A stretch of DNA of 64,000 nucleotides from Thermohalobaculum sp964576075 (GTDB taxonomy: Bacteria; Pseudomonadota; Alphaproteobacteria; Rhodobacterales; Rhodobacteraceae). The notes below the pieces were generated by a model that worked only from the letters and a program-made list of their open reading frames with translations, ran no database searches and was not told the DNA's origin. This document shows positions 61,075-64,000 of this stretch, one piece after another (position 1 is the first letter of the stretch; every line of letters starts with the position of its first letter). The stretch is taken from NCBI GenBank assembly GCA_964576075.1, contig CAZNTX010000005.1, positions 38,319 to 102,318 on the forward strand, in the 5' to 3' direction. The position numbers and the translations under genes are program-made.

Positions 61075-61659
61075 TCAGCGCCCCTCGCCGAGCGCGCGCC
61101 AGGCGAGCGGCATCACGAGGGCGGCGAGCGCGAGCTTGAGCGCGTCGGCCAGCAGGAAGGGCTCGAGCCCCCAAGCGAGGATCGGCTGGTCGAAGCCGAA
61201 GAGCACGCCGAGCCAGAGCAACCCGGGGATGTAGATGAGCGCCGTGCCGATCGCCATGGCGAGCGCCATCCAGAGGGGCGAGCGGTCCCACCCCCGGCGG
61301 GCGAGGGCGCCGAGCGCCACCGCCGCGATCAGGAAGCCGGCGAGATAGCCCCCGGTGCTGCCCATCATGTAGGCGAGCCCCGAGACCTCGCCCGAGCCGG
61401 TGAACACGTCCGCCCCGAGCGCGCCGATCGCGAGATAGGCGAGCAGCGTGACGCCCGCGAGCCGCGCGCCATAGGCCGCGCCGATGGTGAGCACCGCGAA
61501 GGTCTGCATCGTCATCGGCACGGGCCAGAACGGCACCTTGATCTTGGCCGCCACCGCGAGCGCCGCGACGCCGAAGGCCACGAGCGCCACCTGGCGGAGG
61601 AGCCCCGCCGACCGTCCGCCCAAGAGCGCCTCGCTCAGAACCCGCTGAGACCCAACCAT
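61075..61659 (-). CDS. bioY: biotin transporter BioY
   Basis: 194 aa with six hydrophobic segments. The family motif VPFWPVPMTMQTFAVLTIGA, then GARLAGVTLLAYLAIGALG, TGGYLAGFLIAA and GLLWLGVLFGFD, match BioY, the substrate-binding S-component of energy-coupling-factor biotin uptake. BioM and BioN partners are not adjacent; BioY can work with a shared or missing module. ATG at 61659 with GGAGAGGAGAG upstream. It lies 45 bases upstream of the HDAC-fold gene on the same strand. Confidence 0.92.
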   Translation of the reverse strand: MVGSQRVLSEALLGGRSAGLLRQVALVAFGVAALAVAAKIKVPFWPVPMTMQTFAVLTIGAAYGARLAGVTLLAYLAIGALGADVFTGSGEVSGLAYMMGSTGGYLAGFLIAAVALGALARRGWDRSPLWMALAMAIGTALIYIPGLLWLGVLFGFDQPILAWGLEPFLLADALKLALAALVMPLAWRALGEGR

Positions 61660-61851
61660 CCCGGTTCTCTCCTCTCCCGTCTCGCCGAGGGGCGGCCGCC
61701 GCGGGCGCCCCGGAGCACGAGCATTCGCACACCCCCCGCGCGCGGTGCAAGGGCCTTGCCCGCGGGTCTGGAAAGCGCCCCGGCGATTGGGCAGACTGCC
61801 CCCGGGCCCGGATGTCCCGGGCATGCGGCGCGACGGAGGGCGAGGAGCGCG

Positions 61852-64000
61852 ATGGCCATCTCTGAGGGAGAGGCGACCGGCCCCGAGGACGCGGCCCCCC
61901 CGCCGCGCCGCCTCGCGCTCGATTTCTCGAGCGAGGGGGTCGGGGTGCATCTGCGCTTCGGCCAGGAGGCGGCCCCGGGTGGCTGGACCTGCCTCGGCCG
62001 AGCCGCACTCGAGGGCGGGGGCTTCGCCGAGCGCATCGCCGAGCTGCGCGGCCGCGTCGCCGAGGCGGGGCTCGTCGAGACCCCGGCGCTCCTCTGGCTT
62101 CCCGAGGAGCAGGTGGCGGCCGAGACCGTCGCGGCCGAGGCGGCGGAGGCGCGCTCCGAGGCGGCCGCCCGCGCGAGGCTCTCCCTGGCGACCGGTCAGC
62201 CGGCCGAGGGGCTCATGGTGGCGGTGTCGCCCGCCGATGGGGAGGGCCGGGCCACGATCCTCGCCGCGCTCCGCGAGACCGTCGAGGAAGCCTGCGCCTA
62301 TGCGCAGCGGTGGGGCTTCGTCCCGGGCCCGGTCAGCACCCGCCATGCCGCCGAGCGGTTCGGCCCCGACGGCCCGGTCTTCGCCGCCCCCGCCGCGCCG
62401 CCGTCGGCATCGGGCCCCGCCTGTCCGGTGACCGAGACGCCGGGGGAGGCCGACCCTGGCGCGCCTGCCCCGGAAGCCGACGGTCTCGCGGAGGGCGACG
62501 CCGAGGGGACGCTCGCCAGCGCCGCCCGAAGCTCCGCTGCGCCGGGCGGAAGGATCGACGAGCCGGCGGCTGCGGCCCCCCCTGGCGCGCCGCCGGAGCG
62601 CACGCCTCCGGGCCCTGCACCAGACACGGCCGCCTCCTCCGGCCGCGCCGCCCTGCCGGACGAGGCCGACCGCCGCGCCGCCGCACCGGCGCCGGCCGCG
62701 GCTCCGGATCCCGGCGCCCCCGCCGATGCGGTCCCCGCGCCCGCCACGGATCGCGCCCCGGCCGGCTCCCCACCGGTCCGCCCCCCATCTGGCGTGCCCG
62801 AGCCCGCCGCCGAGGACGCCGCCGCGGGCCAACCGGGGCCGTCTCCGCGATCCGCCGGGACCCCACCCCCGTCGCCGCCCGCGCACCGCGACGGCCCGCT
62901 GCCGGAGGGCGCCGGTCCGCCAGGCGCGCCTGACGCGGTCCCAGAGGAGGCCGAAGCGCCGCGCGATCGGCCCCCGGCGGTCGGCCTCGGCGCGCCCGGC
63001 CGTGGCGGCGGGTCTGCGCCGGGGGCGCCGTCCGGCCCGCTCGGAGCGGGCGGGGCCTGGGCGCTGGTCGGCGGGGGACCCGTGGCGGAGCCCGGGCGTC
63101 CGCCGCCCGAGGGCGCGCGGACTGGCACCGGGAGTGCGCCGGCCCAGGGGGGGGCGGGGGCGGCAGAGGAGGGCACCGGGAAGAGGCCGACCGCGGCCGG
63201 GTCCGCCGCAGCCGGCCCCGCACGGCACCGCCCCGGTCTCGCGCCGCAGGCGCAGCGCCCCGGCCGAGGAGCGCCGGGGATCGGCGATTCGCACCGGGGC
63301 GGGACGGACGCTGGGACGGGTCCCGCGGACGGCGGCGCGGCGCGCAGGCGGCGCGGGTCGGGCGCCGATGCAGACAGCCCGGCAAGCTCCGCCGGCCAGG
63401 GGACGGCGGCCCGCCGGACCGGGCCGCGGCGCCGCGGCGCAATGGCGGCAGCCTTCGCCGCCGTCTTGCTGGGGGCGGCGGCCTTGGCGATGCTCGACCG
63501 GCCGGGCGAGGAGACCAGCCCTCCCGAAGCCGTCGCGGCGCTGGCTGCTGGCGATCCGATCCTCCGGGCCCCGGCGCTGCGCCGGGCGGCGCCGGCCGAG
63601 GCAGATCCGAGCTTCGGCCGCGCGACGGCCCCCGAGTCGCTCGCCGAGTCGGTCGCCGGGACCGGGGCGCCGCCACAGGCGCTCGACCGGCCCGCGCGCG
63701 CCGTCGGACCGCCAGCCCTCCCGGCCAATCCGGAGACCGGCAAAGAGCCCGCACCGCCCGAGATGCGCGGGCCCGGCGCGCCCGACCGCGCGCCCCTCGG
63801 TCCCGAAGAGCCCGACGCGGAAGCCGTCGGACCGCTCGCCCGGCTCGCGCCGGCGCCGCCTGCGGCCGAGGGGCCGGGCGCTGCGCCCGCCGCGCCGCCG
63901 CCGCGGAGCGGGGCGCTCGGCCCGGAGCCGCCCCGTCCGCGCCTGCCGCGGCTCGAGGCGCCGCAGGCGGCGTTGACGACGCTGCTGGTGCTCGAACTCG
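61852..64000 (+). CDS. large Pro/Ala-rich single-pass protein, C-terminus beyond window
   Basis: 716 codons visible. Residues 18-180 form a compact domain (LALDFSSEGVGVHLRFG, LLWLPEEQVAAET, EEACAYAQRWGFVPG) resembling the N-terminus of Rhodobacterales proteins often mislabelled 'translation initiation factor 2', and faintly PilM/GspL-like. Residues 185-525 are very rich in Pro, Ala and Gly and surely disordered. A single hydrophobic segment at about 530-547 (AMAAAFAAVLLGAAALAML) follows a basic RRR cluster. After it comes another Pro/Ala-rich stretch that runs off the window. ATG at 61852 with CGAGGAGCG upstream. The likely topology is N-terminus in the cytoplasm and C-terminus in the periplasm; function unknown. 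Confidence 0.7.
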   Translation, partial: MAISEGEATGPEDAAPPPRRLALDFSSEGVGVHLRFGQEAAPGGWTCLGRAALEGGGFAERIAELRGRVAEAGLVETPALLWLPEEQVAAETVAAEAAEARSEAAARARLSLATGQPAEGLMVAVSPADGEGRATILAALRETVEEACAYAQRWGFVPGPVSTRHAAERFGPDGPVFAAPAAPPSASGPACPVTETPGEADPGAPAPEADGLAEGDAEGTLASAARSSAAPGGRIDEPAAAAPPGAPPERTPPGPAPDTAASSGRAALPDEADRRAAAPAPAAAPDPGAPADAVPAPATDRAPAGSPPVRPPSGVPEPAAEDAAAGQPGPSPRSAGTPPPSPPAHRDGPLPEGAGPPGAPDAVPEEAEAPRDRPPAVGLGAPGRGGGSAPGAPSGPLGAGGAWALVGGGPVAEPGRPPPEGARTGTGSAPAQGGAGAAEEGTGKRPTAAGSAAAGPARHRPGLAPQAQRPGRGAPGIGDSHRGGTDAGTGPADGGAARRRRGSGADADSPASSAGQGTAARRTGPRRRGAMAAAFAAVLLGAAALAMLDRPGEETSPPEAVAALAAGDPILRAPALRRAAPAEADPSFGRATAPESLAESVAGTGAPPQALDRPARAVGPPALPANPETGKEPAPPEMRGPGAPDRAPLGPEEPDAEAVGPLARLAPAPPAAEGPGAAPAAPPPRSGALGPEPPRPRLPRLEAPQAALTTLLVLEL

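Noticed and set aside
62400..63440. Possible frameshift or non-coding filler in the large protein
   Set aside because: Checked by eye at several points: the frame from 61852 stays open to the window edge with steady Pro/Ala-rich composition and a later membrane helix.

Overview
The window is a contiguous piece of a very GC-rich (well above 70%) proteobacterial chromosome. Gene content and protein style point to the alphaproteobacterial order Rhodobacterales: a sarcosine oxidase set (soxD-A-G), a PotFGHI-type polyamine transporter, KpsE/KpsD/KpsS capsule proteins, RTX secretion, a BioY biotin permease, and at the right edge a Pro/Ala-rich protein of a kind common in this order. The genus cannot be fixed from sequence reading alone; this is inference. 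I saw no tRNA, rRNA, CRISPR array, insertion sequence or phage gene. No gene-free stretch exceeds 300 bases.

Positions 1-20000 form an ion-transport island. A type I secretion adaptor runs off the left edge and is followed by a membrane-fused spermidine-synthase-like gene. Two calcium-type P-ATPases then diverge from a 70-base gap holding a near-perfect FNR box. The second ATPase overlaps a divergent metK paralogue, next to an HMA2-domain protein and a DUF5132 protein. A two-gene unit for the mesaconyl-CoA branch (meh, mct) comes next, and then a seven-gene V/A-type ATPase operon, transcribed leftwards in the order B-D-I-K-E-C(DUF2764)-A. Its rotor subunit carries the sodium-binding residues.

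Positions 20150-24600 hold an acyl-CoA synthetase, an orphan periplasmic solute-binding protein and a ClC channel whose gating glutamate position is tyrosine. Positions 24860-47560 are a capsule locus: inner-membrane and outer-membrane export proteins (KpsE- and KpsD-like), WecB, three glycosyltransferases, a methyltransferase, one unrecognised protein, two divergent KpsS paralogues, and a lipid module. The module consists of an SDR reductase, an alpha-oxoamine synthase and a fully reducing one-module polyketide synthase (KS-AT-DH-ER-KR-ACP without thioesterase). It matches the logic of the rhizobial rkpA-rkpG-rkpH genes. I predict it makes a long-chain amino-alcohol (sphingoid-like) lipid on which the KpsS-type enzymes build the capsule. 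An AT-rich GTTAAC motif recurs at the promoters of this locus.

Positions 47600-64000 hold two tandem tiny membrane proteins and soxD-A-G without soxB. Next come a polyamine ABC transporter split into divergent halves and a secreted haem peroxidase with RTX repeats. Two tandem exported cysteine-bearing paralogues follow, each behind a copy of the same short upstream element. The end holds a histone-deacetylase-fold enzyme, bioY and the start of the large Pro/Ala-rich protein. Genes are tightly packed with many 4-base ATGA or GTGA overlaps, so most clusters are probably translationally coupled.
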